Assembly (NCBI GenBank): GCA_033816765.1
Contig: CM066297.1
Location: forward strand, 558,001-622,000
DNA: 64,000 bases
DNA from: Nothopassalora personata
Lineage: Eukaryota > Ascomycota > Dothideomycetes > Mycosphaerellales > Mycosphaerellaceae
Direction of reading: 5' to 3'
Position 1 is the first letter of the stretch. Every line of letters starts with the position of its first letter. The notes beneath the pieces were generated by a model. It was not told where the DNA came from and did no database searches. It saw only the letters and a list, made by a program, of their open reading frames with translations. Position numbers and translations under genes: made by a program. Shown here in pieces: positions 52,827-64,000 of this stretch.

Positions 52827-55453
52827 GAGGCCAGTATGTCAAGACGTATCGATACCAAGGAGGGCATGGCAGAATCCCATACACTACGTCTCAAGACAGG
52901 TCGAAATTGGTTTTATTAACAGGGCGTTGGTCTTGTCGAGAGGGGGACCCTGAGCCACAGTCATTCGGCGCACATACTACTGAAGCATATCTCCATGGCA
53001 GGCTACACAGTATCACTGCACTACAGTACGACAGTAAATGGCACCAAACAAAGGAGCGCCACATCAGAGTAACACAAAGCATGAAAAGTGACCAATGCGA
53101 GCCTCTGTTCCTATTCACAATTCACACCAATTCTGCTGGAATCAAGAACAGACCCCAGCGGCCTATCCTCGCAGTCCTTTCCTATCACGACATACAGCTT
53201 CACATCATCTTTTTTCCTGCTCCATCGTGTATCTCATTAGACCCTTTTCTTGCTCGCGTTCCCATCCATCCAACAAACAGGGCAAGCCCTGGGCCTTCAT
53301 CATGGCACAACAATCCATCCATGCGCCCACTCCAGCACTGGTACCATCCCACCTCTACAAGCAAATATTAACTAAATGATACAGTCTACAATTTCTCACA
53401 GTACCACCTTGACGACGAGGGAACACTGGAGGACCATTCCAAAGCCAACAGTAAATTTCCACTACTGCCCCTGTGGTGCGGCCTTGATGCCTGCTACAAC
53501 ATCTCGAGCAAGAATCCGGAGCATTGAATCCTCAATTACATCGATCGTATTCGTGTTACTCTCGCCGAGGTGCGAAATTCCTACTTACAACGAACTAGGG
53601 ACTCACTACCACCACACCTCCCATCTCCCCGTCCGCGCCAACCACTCCTGCGCCACATCTCACCAGATCCAACTCAGCATCGACCCCCATCCCCGGGACC
53701 AAGACTCCTTCTTCTCACCCTGACGGAAAATGTCATCCTACTGCTCCGACATCCACCGCAAAGCCTTGGCACCATGTTTGGATCCCGAGCGAGAGAGAAA
53801 GAGAGAGAGAGGAAGAGAGCAGGGATCACAGTCTCGGATTCTTCTTATTCTTCTTTTTCACGATTGTACCCACAGACTTGACGATTGAGAGAGAGTATTC
53901 GAAGCGACTAAATGTTCAGGACGAATCTGAGACTTCTCTACCAAACACACGAAGACATCGCGCGGTATTGCGGAAAAGCGCGACTACGAGCGCGTACGCT
54001 AAACATACTCGATATAGGTGATTTTCGGTGCGCTATACTCGCCGTAGCGACGCGATTATAACGTACTGCTTCTAACTATGTATAGAGTAGTGTTACTAAC
54101 GTAGTAGCTACGTCAATATACGTCGATTTTCTAGCTAAACCTTCCTTTATCGAAAAACTACCTCCTTGAGAGACAGTCCGACCTTACATCGCCTCTGTAC
54201 TATACCTTTATATAAGCTTATAGATATCTTGACTAGCTCTTTCAAGTTCGATAATTGCATCGGTAGAGGCGTTGTACCTATATATATATATATAGCATAT
54301 ATTACGCGCTTAGGGTAGGTATTAGTAGGGAGGTTAAGATTCGAGGCTTCGTCGCGCGAGCGTAGGTGTATATTGGACATTCGACCTAGCGTAGGGGCGC
54401 TAGATTCGTCGTTGAAACGGGAGTACAGCGATATAGTTTTCGCTGTATGGAAGTAAGCATTACGTCGCGCGTGAATATGAAAGAGTGTTTCCGAGAATCG
54501 ATTTGGTCCCGACCCTTGTGTCGACTTAAATACTAATTCGGAAGGTCCTCAACATCCTATTTCCCAGGCGCCGCCACAGCAGTATCATCAGAAATCCGTC
54601 TTATCCTTCGTCATTCCTCATTTGTCCTCCTCAAGTACAGTGCTCCTCGCCCCTACTGGCCCCCCTCACGAGCTGGAGCAGTCACAGGCGCGCAGAGTTG
54701 CGGAAAGTTGTTTAAAACCAAATTAATTATTCGAGCCATTATTCCAGGCGTATGACTATAGGATAAGCGTAAGAGAATTCCTCACCCATCCGTTGTCGCT
54801 GCTTATGCAGCAAGTGCCCTCCCCATCATTTCCCATCCCTCGCCATCGCTTCAAAAGAGCACAAACTCGCCATAAAGGCTGTAGAACTAGTTCTACCCGA
54901 AAGCGGAAGCTAGAACTAGGCGTTCAAGAATTTCTCTCAAATCCGATTGTGGGGGGGGGGGGGGGGGTGGAAATGGATGAGTGGAACTTATGTCAAATCT
55001 GACAAAAAGTGGTAGACGACAGTCTTGATGGAGAAATACCATGATGATGCGAATTCTACATACGATAGCGAGCGGTACCTCCATGAATTCCATCTTGACA
55101 CATGCCATGCCACATTTCTTACATTCAAAACCATCGTCGATGAGATCAATCCTACACCATCTCGGCGGCGAGCAAATCGGATCAATTTCGCGCTCTCAAT
55201 GAACAACGTTAGATGGAACTCATGCCGTACGATATACATAGATTGGGGTTCCCGAAATCTCCGATTGACAATAGAAGTTATTTCAGTACATGAAAGGTTG
55301 CCGCGATGCCTGCAAATAGAAGCTTGTCGAGTGGCGTAGCTCTCTGCCGTGCGTGATCGAGGGCACTTGTCGTGCGTGCAATGGGAAATGCGGAGTACCG
55401 TAATCAGTCGTGACATCACCTCGAAGAATGGCCAGAAGGGGGATTGCGTCCGA
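52827..55453. other. Long gene-free stretch with a RIP-like relic and homopolymer runs
   Basis: 52,827-53,780 has normal composition with only shadow frames. A GA-rich tract lies near 53,785-53,825. About 53,900-54,510 is TpA-rich, with a (TA) run near 54,280, and looks like a small RIP-mutated relic without a recognisable frame. A run of 17 G occupies 54,951-54,967. 55,000-55,450 shows nothing supported. Confidence 0.5.
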
Positions 55454-57784
55454 TCAGCGACCACCAGAAGCCTGCCTGCTGGCCTCCCAGTCCATAGCTC
55501 TCTTGACCAGTGCAGTGAGCTCTTTGAACCCCAGCCGCTCACCAGAACCATAGCCGCCGATGTTGTTCTTCTTGCACAAGTTGCTTGCCAGAGTTTGATG
55601 CTGGTGTCCGAGATTCCGCAAGAAGATGAAACACAACATATCCTCGGGGAAAGTACCCTTGCCTCCGGTCACTTTCTTCGCCCGCTCCGCTGGTGGCAGT
55701 CGTCTGGTATCATGGTGATGCTGTAACTGATTGAAGTCGTTGTACTTCATCTCCAGGTTATGAACAAACTGGTCCAGACTACCACTGTTTGCCAGGGTGA
55801 TGTTGTTGATCTCCAGGAAGCGCACGTATGCTTGATCACTTCCACGGGGCATACACATGTCTTCAAGACCCAGCCAGATTTCATTGGCAGTCTTGAACTG
55901 ATTCATGCGCAACCACATGTTGGCGGCTAAGCATTCTTTGAGGCCAATCTTGAGCATCTCGTTGCGGCGCTTGAAGATGGCGAGTTGCTTGATGTACTCG
56001 TTGTTTTCCTCGACGGAGAGATCTCTACTAGGTTTGATAGGCTCTTTCTTGTCGCCGACTAATACATCATACGAGTTCTCCTTGACTGCGGCGGCGACGA
56101 AGTTGTCCTTGAACACTCGCCAATCCGAGCCCAGAGTGAAAGGTCGCGGCATGACCGTGCGGTAAGAGTCTCCATTCCCGCATACAGAATTGGCCAGTAC
56201 TTCAACCGCCGAGCTCTCAAGAGTCAGCCTCGTAGGCTTCACGTGCTCTTGCTGGAAGTTGGCCAAGGCTGCCAAGACTTGCTCAGCCTGTTGCGCGTTC
56301 TGATGGTTGATACTCGGAGTGTTGTTAAATTGTGGATGCAATGCTGCCTGGTCCATCATGGTCAAGCTGTTGTCGATGCCATTCATTTGTTGCCCCTGGA
56401 TATGCTGTGAGGACTGGCGTTGCGGTGCGGCAGGAGGTGGCGCGTTGATAGTCTGCGTAGGCTGCTCCACTCTAGGATGTGGCGCGTGATCGTAATGGCA
56501 TTGTGCTCCCGACTTCGCGCAAGCTCCACAGACTGGACGAATACTGTCGCATTTCGTCTTCTTCGACCGGCAGGTTGTACACGCAGAAGGGAAGCCAGAT
56601 TTGGATGAGACTACTATATTCTTTTCAACAGTCCCATCATCCGGTCGTTGGGCGCACGTGCCATACTTCTTGTACTTGAGCTTCATGTTCGCCACGTCTG
56701 TCCGGTTGAAAAGCCCATCTGGATTTGTTCGCTGCAAGAACTTCAGCACATCAGATGTGTTGGTGCCAATGGCGAAGAGGCCATCGACCGCCTTCTCAAC
56801 ACCACCAATACGTGCCCTTCTTCTGTGTCCAGCAAGCTTGATCGCGTCCACAGCGGGATGATTGTGATGCGTCTTGCGGTGTCTAATTTGCCAGTTTCCT
56901 GATGGATCATGTGGATCAACAGCCACCGCGGCGAGTGACATGGGACACCCTATCCGGTTACTCTTCCTGTTGATGCGAACCTTGTTCTTGTCGGCATCCT
57001 TCTTCTGGGTGGACGTCTTGCCGTGCTTGCTGCAGTGAAAGTACCGCTTGTACAGTAGACCGCGCGCGTTCTTCTTGCTGGCTCTGCGAACCAGCTCATA
57101 ACCGTGTTCCAGCGACCACGCGTGCATGGCCTTTTCTAGATCGACCTCATTCGGGTACACGGCTTCTGGTGGAGGTGGCAGTTGATATATCGGCTCATCG
57201 TCGTTTCCCTCGCCCATCTGCATATCATCGTCGTCGTCGTCGTCATCGTTATCATTATCGTCTTGAAGCGTGTCGTCAAGCACAATGTGACTGTTGCCTC
57301 GATTGTCTTGTTGCAGTGCGCTCATGAGCTCGTCTTCGTAGTTCGGTGGGCTGTTCGGCATCGGCGGCGGCGCGCCGGGCCCATTACCCGGTGTCGAGGG
57401 CACCGAGGGCGGGTCATTTTGATTGCCGGTGGAGGGTCGCTGCTGGCGGGAGCGGGAAGGTTGTGCTCTGGGTGCTCCTTGGGGGAGCGTCTGGAAGAAC
57501 TGCGACTGCTGCTGCTGCTGCTGCTGCTGTTGTGACTGGACTGGCGGGCCGTTCTGCGGGAGCTGCGCTGGAGAGTGCTGCAGTGGCTGCTGTTGCGGTG
57601 CGAGTCCGGGTGGATAGGAGTAGGGCGTCGTCTGTGGTATGGGTGGCGGATATGAGTTGCCGTACGTGTACGGGCTCTGTTGTTGCTGGGGAGGGAACGG
57701 CGGGTCTGCGCTGAAAGTTTAGTTGCCTACAATGCTCCGGCCGTAAGCGTGGCGTTACATACACGTCTGTTGATGCTGGTTCAT
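55454..57784 (-). CDS. FAR1-type and Zn2Cys6 DNA-binding protein with gag-like C-terminus, 758 aa
   Basis: Model: complement of 55,454-57,710 joined to 57,765-57,784; the 54-base intron splits the tiny first exon (M-N-Q-H-Q-Q) from the rest. Order of parts: Gln/Pro-rich region with a poly-Gln run (about residues 8-115), acidic Asp run near 160, FAR1-like domain (about 195-290, ending H-R-K-T-H-H-N-H-P), a Zn2Cys6 cluster (about 382-412, CxxCx6C...CxxCx6C), Gln-rich linker, then a region from about 510 to 745 resembling copia-type gag (UBN2), with W-L-x-L-E-D-M and a long L-D-Q-F-V-H-N-L-E-M-K-Y helix. FAR1 domains come from Mutator-like transposases. It is probably a nuclear transcription regulator assembled partly from transposon parts. 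The frame is fully intact. Confidence 0.75.
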
Positions 57785-58331
57785 CACGCCGACCCTAGTT
57801 GCAATTGCTTGCTTTGAGTTGATAATCGGCAGAACAGCTGGCCGTCGTGGTCGTGATATCGAGCGCGCGCTCTCTGCACGGCTGATCCCGAGTCTGCTGA
57901 TCATAGCACCCGCTAACCTGATCCGCATTTCCCTCAAAACACCACGACGCGACGCCACTCCAACACACCGCAGGCGATATGCGTCTTCAATTCAATCAAC
58001 AATGACACGCTTCGGCGTTACGATGCATTGACATCTCCATCACAACACGCCCCTGGTCCTGGATGGAGGGCGTGGCGTCTTTCGTAGCCCACCAGAAAGA
58101 CGTTCATGGCTTTGAACAAAAAGAAAATCATCTCTCGGATTATTACCATCGTGCATCTGTTACCCTCGCACAATGCATCTCACTGTCATTTCAACCCATC
58201 GTTCCGTTGTGTCCTGTCCTATCCAGTCTCATCGCCTCAGTCCAAAATCCAAAATTGGTATAAAGCAACATCAAATTCAGAAGCGGCAAACCATACGCCA
58301 ACAGATTCTCCCATCCGCACCAGTAGCTGTT
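57785..58331. other. Upstream region of the FAR1/Zn2Cys6 gene and end of EIS1
   Basis: 547 bases between two minus-strand genes. The part next to 57,785 must hold the promoter of the FAR1 gene. No clear TATA box was seen. Confidence 0.45.
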
Positions 58332-61300
58332 CTACAGCTGCTCCTGAAACTTAGTACCACGGCTGGGACTTTCACTCTTCGCCTGTCCGGCAAAAGCAGG
58401 AGGAGGCGCAAGGCTCTCGTCAAAGTGATCCCTTGCCTCTTCAAAAGTCTCGTCCTCGGTGCTGCTGTTCTGGCGGTCTGCAGTGCTCTCCTTGCCAGTG
58501 GTGCGACTGAAGCCAAACCCCATCTTCTTTCCGGCAGTAGTGCGTCCAGCCCTGCCACGCATGACATCCTCTTCTTCGGCGCCAGAGGACTCATCATCAA
58601 GATCAGCAACGCCAGTAGTGCCCCGCTGGAAGCTGGAAGGTGAGTCAGGTACTGCACCATAGCTAAAGGTCGGGCCGGTATCGACATTGCCGACAGTGGG
58701 TGCTGCGTCGGCCGTCTTGGTAGCTGAAGCGCCTTCTGCGCCAGATCCGATAGCACCGGCGGCTGGCATGCTAGAGGTAGTGCCGGTCGTGATGGACTTC
58801 TCGCCTGCCTTTGTACTATCGTAAGACACATGCCTCACCGTTTCGCCACGCTTAGGCGACTTCAAGTCAGGGTATTTGTTCTCACCCTTTGAGTCTTTGT
58901 TGCGCAGCTTATTGAGCAAGCCACGGAAACTTTTGCCTTCTTTTTCTGGCTTGGCCGGTGACTCTGACTCGCCACTGTGCTTCTGTTCTTTGTGCAGCCT
59001 GCCGGAGTCGATCCTTGTGTTAGCAGTTGTGCCTACACCTTCCACCGGGCCGCCACTCTTCTGCAGCTTTGCGGGCTTTGGGTCGGGTCCGATAGGTCCC
59101 TTGGGCTGCCCAGATACAGCGGTGCCTAGTGCAGTGCCACTTGGCTTGTCATCGACTGTGCCAAACTTGGTCTCCGCGACATGAGCCACAGCCTCATCGA
59201 TCGATGTCTTGGGATGTGCTGTTTCTGTCGGGCCTGCCGAGCTGGTGGCGACCGCATCATGCTGAGCGGTAGGCTTCGCCGTCGGCTTTTGGCGATGAGT
59301 AGTGGTTGTGGTTGTAGTAGACATGGTCGTCGTAGGTGAGTGTACAGTGGTCGATGTCGGCTCGACTGATCGTTCAGTGGGAGGGTCAATGGGCGGGACC
59401 GGGCCTTCAGTAGCGTCGTTCGTTACAGGCGCAGCCTTGATGCGGTTCAGGATAGCCTGTGTCCTGTCTTGTCCAAGCTCGCCGGTAGCAACGCCAGCGC
59501 CAGCGCCAACACCGGCACCGATCGCTGCCTTACTGTGGTTCTGCTCGGCAACGCCAGCCTCGGTGGTCGGCGCAGCAACAGCGCCAGCAGTACGCATTGG
59601 GCTCTCTTCATCGCTGTCCCATTCGTTGTCAGAGTCATCACTGTCTGGAATCGTGGAAATGTGTCTCTCGAGGTCGGGCATGTGCGAGCCGAAGTCGCCG
59701 ACCTCGTTCTCCTCGCGATACGAAAGACCTCCATACTGCACAAAGCCAGGCCTCTTGGGCGCAGACTCCCTCTCTACGTCAGCTTCGTCGCCATTGATGG
59801 CCAAAGCTGGCACCGTGGCAGCTGTCACGCCAGCGGCAGTCGGCACATCCGTAGGGTGGAATCGGTCTGCACCCTCGCCAGTGCCTTCGTCAGTGGTCGT
59901 GTTCTGCGCGGTGAGTGGGGCATCATGTTGTTCGGGCACTGTCATCGGTGCAATGGGCATGGCCGGAGGGACTGGTGTGTCGTCGTGATTAAGAACAGCC
60001 GAGCGCTCCGTCTGCTGCGCCCGGATGGATTGGTGCTGCGCGACCGGGCTCTCATTTGCCGGAGTGATGGGGGAGACACTGCCATCAGTAGCAGTACCAT
60101 CGGAGGTCAAGTTGCCTGGGATTCCGCTTGCAACAGCTGTCGTGCTCGCTGCGGTGGCTGGACGCTCCTCCTTCACCTCAGCGGTCTCAATTCGTTCGAT
60201 CACGTTATCTGGCTTGTCTTCCTCCTTGTTGCTCTTGCTGAATCTGTCCTTCAGACGACCGAGTGCAGATCGATGCTTGTTCACGGCGGCATCCTCAACC
60301 ACGTTCTCGTCATCATCATCGGCTCGGGAGGCATCCGCTGGAGTAGGCGCAACCACGATCGTGTCTCTCTTCTGCTCGCGGCTCTTTCGCTTGTCCTCTT
60401 TTTCGAGACGCTTCTCTTCGGCCTTGCGCGCCTTCTCCTCGTCTTTGCGGGCTTTCTCGGCAGCCTTGTCTCCAGCTGTGTGGAGATTAGTGAATTTCCA
60501 AACAGCATCACCGACTGCGTAGACTTACCAATGATCTTTCTGACCCTCTCCTTCTCCTCTCGCGACTTCTGCTTCTCATCTCGCTTCTCTTTCTCCTGCT
60601 CTTCTTTCTCAAGTCGCAGCTCCTCATCTCTGGCTCGGCGGCTCTCGGCATTCGCGTTGAGCTGATCAAGAGTGGGCTTGAGTCGCGCAGCTGCAATGGC
60701 CTCGATATCTGTATCGTCCATGAACTTACCGCCGCCGACGTGTGTCTTGCCAGGGTGCGATGCGGCCTCTTCTCTTTGCTTCTGTGCCCTTTCGCGAGCC
60801 TGCCTCTCCCAGTCCTCGATGAGCGATGGAGGTACCTTGCCAGTGTCTGCGAGGACCTTCTCGTCCATCGTGTGCAGACGAGCGGAAACGCGCTTCTCTG
60901 CTGCAGCCAACAGCTTGGCGCGATCGTCCTGCTGCTTACGCTGGTCGACCTGACCAGTGGCAGTGCTCAGCTGGGCCATTTGTGTGCGGATGCGCTGCGC
61001 CTGCACCTCGTCGTCGCTGTCGTCAGAGTAATTCCTACCAGTATCGCTCGAAGCTCGCTTTCGCTGTTGGCGACCACCGCCTACACTGCGCATGGACATG
61101 CGTGACGAGAGTCTCTTCGATTTGTCCTCGCCGTAGCCATAATACTCGCGATAGCGTGCATTCTCTGTGTGTTTGTCGATCTTGGCGAGTCGTTCGGCCG
61201 CCAGCTTTTGCGCCGTACCTTGAACACTGAGATATTGCAACGCCTGTTCCTTGAGATCCGGTGGTGCAGCGGAAGTCGCGCTTCGGCCGGCTGCAGCCTG

Positions 61301-62302
61301 TGCTCCTGCGAGATTGGCGCCACTGTTTGGCTCGTCCGTCAGCTTGCTACGATCTTGGTACTGAAAGATGCCTTTCGCCGCCGCGACTGCCGACGCTTTG
61401 AGCGCGGCCTGGTGCTTGGTGTCATGCGGATCCGGATCGTAGTCGACGTGATCGGTGAATTGCCCTCTGACAGGCTTGTGCAGGTTGCCAATTCTTGCAC
61501 TCTGATTCGCCTCGTCGTCCCAACCAGCGGCACCCATCCTGCTGGCTCGGTGAGAGGCGGTCGCTGCGCCGAGAGCGTTGGCCGTGGCGTTGTGCGAGTC
61601 AGGATATTCTGGATGCACAGGCTGAGGCGTGGAAGTGGCGCGCAACCTACCCTTGTTGACGGACATGGTCGCGGCGAGCAGTGCCTTGCTCTTGTCTTCG
61701 GCGTCGACGCCGCCATACGCGCTGATGGTCGTCTTGTTTCCTGCTGCGAGCCTTGCCGCCGACAGTCCGTCCTTGCTAGCCGTCGCTTCCCACAGATCAA
61801 GCTTGGCGCCCTTCTTCTGTGCCAAGAGCGCTGCTTGCGATCCAGCGAGACTCTGCTCGGGCTGCCACAGGTCCTTCATCTTGTAGTCCTTCGCCAGCAG
61901 AGCGGCTTTGCCGGCGTTGTCGGCGGTCAGGCCGCCGGTGCTGGGGAAGGAGGGGAGATCTTGCGGCTTCGCATACCGCAGCGACGTGGCGGCACCTGCA
62001 GTACACTGTTTCAGCTCCGAGCACGCGCGCAGCGCCGCTGTCATACTACATGTACACTACGCACGTTCATACGCGGCGTGCACGAGGAGGGACTCACTCT
62101 TGGACGACAGCTTGCCGTCTGGGCCGAGCGGGTTCTCGCCCTTGCTTTCACGTCCATCTTGCGGTTGTCGCTGTGGATTGGTGACATACAGCGCAGCAGT
62201 AGATGCTTGCTCGGACAGCTTGTGTTGATGGTGGTGGACTGATGGGTCGGGGCAGGCCATCTCGCCCGGGCCTAGGCTGGCTGTTTCTGACGCTGCAGCC
62301 AT
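58332..62302 (-). CDS. EIS1: Eisosome protein 1, 1,285 aa
   Basis: Model: complement of 58,332-60,475, 60,529-62,037, 62,098-62,302, with introns of 53 (GTAAGT) and 60 bases (GTGAGT). It is a part of eisosomes, the static furrows under the plasma membrane. The N-terminal third carries the family's Eisosome1 repeats: A-A-T-S-L-R-Y-A-K-P-Q-D-L-P-S-F-P near residue 80-95, then several A-A-L-L-A-K/H and D-L-W-Q/E-P/A units. The middle is a dense Glu, Lys and Arg coiled coil, about residues 450-580, crossing the second intron. The C-terminal half is disordered and Ser, Thr and Pro-rich. The ATG at 62,302 was chosen because upstream codons in frame offer only GTG. Confidence 0.87.
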
Positions 62303-63117
62303 AAATGCTCGTGGAACCACAACTATGTAGAAGTACCCACGCGCGACTACCCGGTGGCTCCTTCTCGTCGTGTACTGTACTCTGCTCGTTCTGCGGTTCC
62401 AAGACGGCTACCTGAGCGCAGTCTGTAATGACGCTATACAGAAGATGTCACCCTGGAGGGGGGGGGGGGGGAAGATGGCATGGCGCAGTAGAAGAAGAGC
62501 TACACGATTAACCTTCGGCCGCTTCATCAATGACGTCCTCAGCCACGGCGGCCCAGCGACCAGCCTCGGATCGATCGACGTCACAGTACATACACTATAG
62601 TATACTTATCGTACATACCGTACATACCATGCCGTACATACAGTACATGTATCCGGGAAGCCGAGAAGGCGTGCAAGAGGGTCTCGTCTCACACGAACGC
62701 TTCTCATACCGACCATGTAACTAACCATCAGCAATCCTGCTCGACCGTAGCCCATACGTATATATGTGCGGAGACATGTGTCATGTACTGTATCGCCATT
62801 GACAGTCAGCTAGCTCACTCATCATTGAAATGCCGCGTCCAAGCGTCGAGGAAACAGGGAAGTCGACCAGAGACCAGCCCCTTGCAGTGACCACGATTCA
62901 TCGACATGTCCTGCAGTACAACCACCACCGTCACCACCGTCACCACCCATCGGTCCATCTACCATCGTAAACTCGGCTGTAGGTCTGTCAGACTCGATAC
63001 CATCTGCTTGGCATTACATTTTGTACGTGGTCCGCATATAGTCCGAAAACGTCAAGCACCTTCTTCACCACAACAACTGTATTGCTTAGCTAGAAGTACA
63101 CACTTGTTGCAACAGCC
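62303..63117. promoter_or_regulatory. Divergent intergenic region of EIS1 and the tyrosine phosphatase
   Basis: 815 bases between two divergent genes, so both promoters must lie here. A run of 14 G is at 62,458-62,471, and repeated CATAC/GTACAT words at 62,590-62,660. No gene is seen. Confidence 0.5.
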
Positions 63118-63996
63118 ATGGCAGCGCAAGACAGCTCGCAGACTTTCGAAAACATCCTGAACTTCCGCGACGTCGCCACATCCATCAACACTCTCTGCGC
63201 CCAAGATCTCCTCAAGCCCGGCCTCTTCTTCCGCAGTGGTCTCCCAGATGAAGCAACCCCCGCGGACCAATCACGTTTGACGCAAGACTTCCACATCAAA
63301 AGCATCATAGACCTTCGCACTGACAGCGAACGCGTCAATCAGACCAAAAGGCAGGCCAGAGATATCTCATCATCACCCATCACAGAGCCCCACGACCCAG
63401 CCAGACCTGTCCGGACCCCCGGCATCCAGTACCACGACATCTCCCTGAATGGACACGCATACTCTTCCGCATTGATGAAACAGCTCTCCTACTGGAACGC
63501 TGCCAAGCTCATCGGTCTATACGTGACCGGCTACCGCAACCAAGCAATCGGAATCCTGGGCCGCAACGTCATGTCTCAGCGTGGCCTCATCGGTCTGGCC
63601 GAAGACTCTTTGACACACTCTACAGCGGAGGTGAAGCAGATCTTCGATGTCTTGGCCGACGAGACGAACTACCCTGTTCTAGCGCACTGCACGCAAGGCA
63701 AAGACAGGACGGGCGTCACGGTACTTTTGGTCCTGCTCCTATTGAAGGCGCCGCTAGCCGCGATTGATAAGGATTATATGCTGAGTGAATCTGAACTGGC
63801 ATCTGGGCGAGAAGAAAGATTGAAGCAGATCCGTGCGATCGGTCTTCCGGATGAGTTCGGTGGGTGCGCGCCTGGATGGGTGGCAGCTGTAGCGAAGTGG
63901 ATTGAGGAACGGCATGGAAGTGTCGAGGCTTATCTTCAGGGTTGCGGTGTGAGTAGGGAGCAGCAGCAGAAAGTTGTGGCGATACTGAAGAGATGA
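63118..63996 (+). CDS. Tyrosine phosphatase (Y_phosphatase3 type), 292 aa
   Basis: A protein tyrosine/serine phosphatase of the bacterial and fungal type with an N-terminal N-F-R-D segment (residue 15). The catalytic loop H-C-T-Q-G-K-D-R-T-G places the nucleophile at Cys191 and the phosphate-binding Arg at 197. F-F-R-S-G near 57 and I-I-D-L-R-T near 82 are further family motifs. It has a single exon and good start context (GCCATGG), and it ends four bases before the window edge with TGA. The cellular target is unknown; homologues are often annotated as protein tyrosine phosphatases of inositol or stress signalling, which I cannot test here. Confidence 0.9.
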   Translation: MAAQDSSQTFENILNFRDVATSINTLCAQDLLKPGLFFRSGLPDEATPADQSRLTQDFHIKSIIDLRTDSERVNQTKRQARDISSSPITEPHDPARPVRTPGIQYHDISLNGHAYSSALMKQLSYWNAAKLIGLYVTGYRNQAIGILGRNVMSQRGLIGLAEDSLTHSTAEVKQIFDVLADETNYPVLAHCTQGKDRTGVTVLLVLLLLKAPLAAIDKDYMLSESELASGREERLKQIRAIGLPDEFGGCAPGWVAAVAKWIEERHGSVEAYLQGCGVSREQQQKVVAILKR

Positions 63997-64000
63997 GAGA

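Noticed and set aside
57365..57403. Start of the FAR1 protein near 57,403
   Set aside because: That codon is GTG. The frame stays open upstream to a 3' splice site, and a small first exon with ATG fits in phase.
1..64000. CRISPR arrays, rRNA genes, bacterial-type operons
   Set aside because: No spaced direct repeats or rRNA segments were seen; the window is eukaryotic with spliced genes.

Overview
The window looks like a chromosome arm of a filamentous ascomycete, most likely a Dothideomycete (inference). Genes have short introns of 46 to 60 bases, usually with a CTGAC-type branch site. They include an eisosome protein Eis1, a dolichol kinase, a Zn2Cys6 protein and a cysteine-rich secreted protein. 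The transposons carry the mark of repeat-induced point mutation (RIP): CpA and TpG are almost gone, TpA is greatly enriched and CpG is kept, so former Trp and Gln codons now read TAG or TAA.

Positions 1-34,480 are a nested retrotransposon island. The oldest layer is RIP-ruined. Gyp-B is a Ty3-type element of about 12 kb read on the minus strand (5,014-19,550), with a long extra reading frame between pol and its 3' LTR. A second, truncated and inverted copy fills 1-4,032, so 1-8,704 forms a huge near-perfect inverted repeat around 981 bases of Gyp-A pol. Gyp-A is a chromodomain Ty3 element on the plus strand (20,074-33,771). Into these ruins three young, un-RIPped elements have inserted, each with a perfect 5-base target duplication: a 2.4 kb gag-only LTR element (13,729-16,093), a solo LTR (18,336-18,541) and a full 7.4 kb chromovirus with identical LTRs (20,943-28,318).

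The young chromovirus shows a complete expression plan: TATA box, a presumed transcript start matching a self-priming site just after the LTR, gag, a GGGAAAC slippery site with a hairpin at the gag stop, then pol. The young gag-only element has the same promoter and self-priming geometry. In addition, both it and the ruined Gyp-A carry, antisense and just before the 3' LTR, a reading frame for a double CxxC protein with a coiled coil. This recurrent antisense accessory gene is the best candidate here for an undescribed system.

Positions 34,480-64,000 are host sequence with ordinary composition: a branched-chain aminotransferase with a GC-AG intron (34,971-36,269), a small secreted 12-cysteine protein (37,540-37,940, minus), a gene-poor stretch, dolichol kinase (42,886-45,747, minus), a histidine phosphatase (46,388-47,146), a SUMO-like gene (49,130-49,683, minus) with a broken paralogue next to it (50,083-50,466), a secreted gamma-glutamyltranspeptidase (51,102-52,826), a FAR1/Zn2Cys6/gag-like fusion protein (55,454-57,784, minus), Eis1 (58,332-62,302, minus) and a tyrosine phosphatase (63,118-63,996). 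All gene models and intron choices were made by eye from frames and splice signals.
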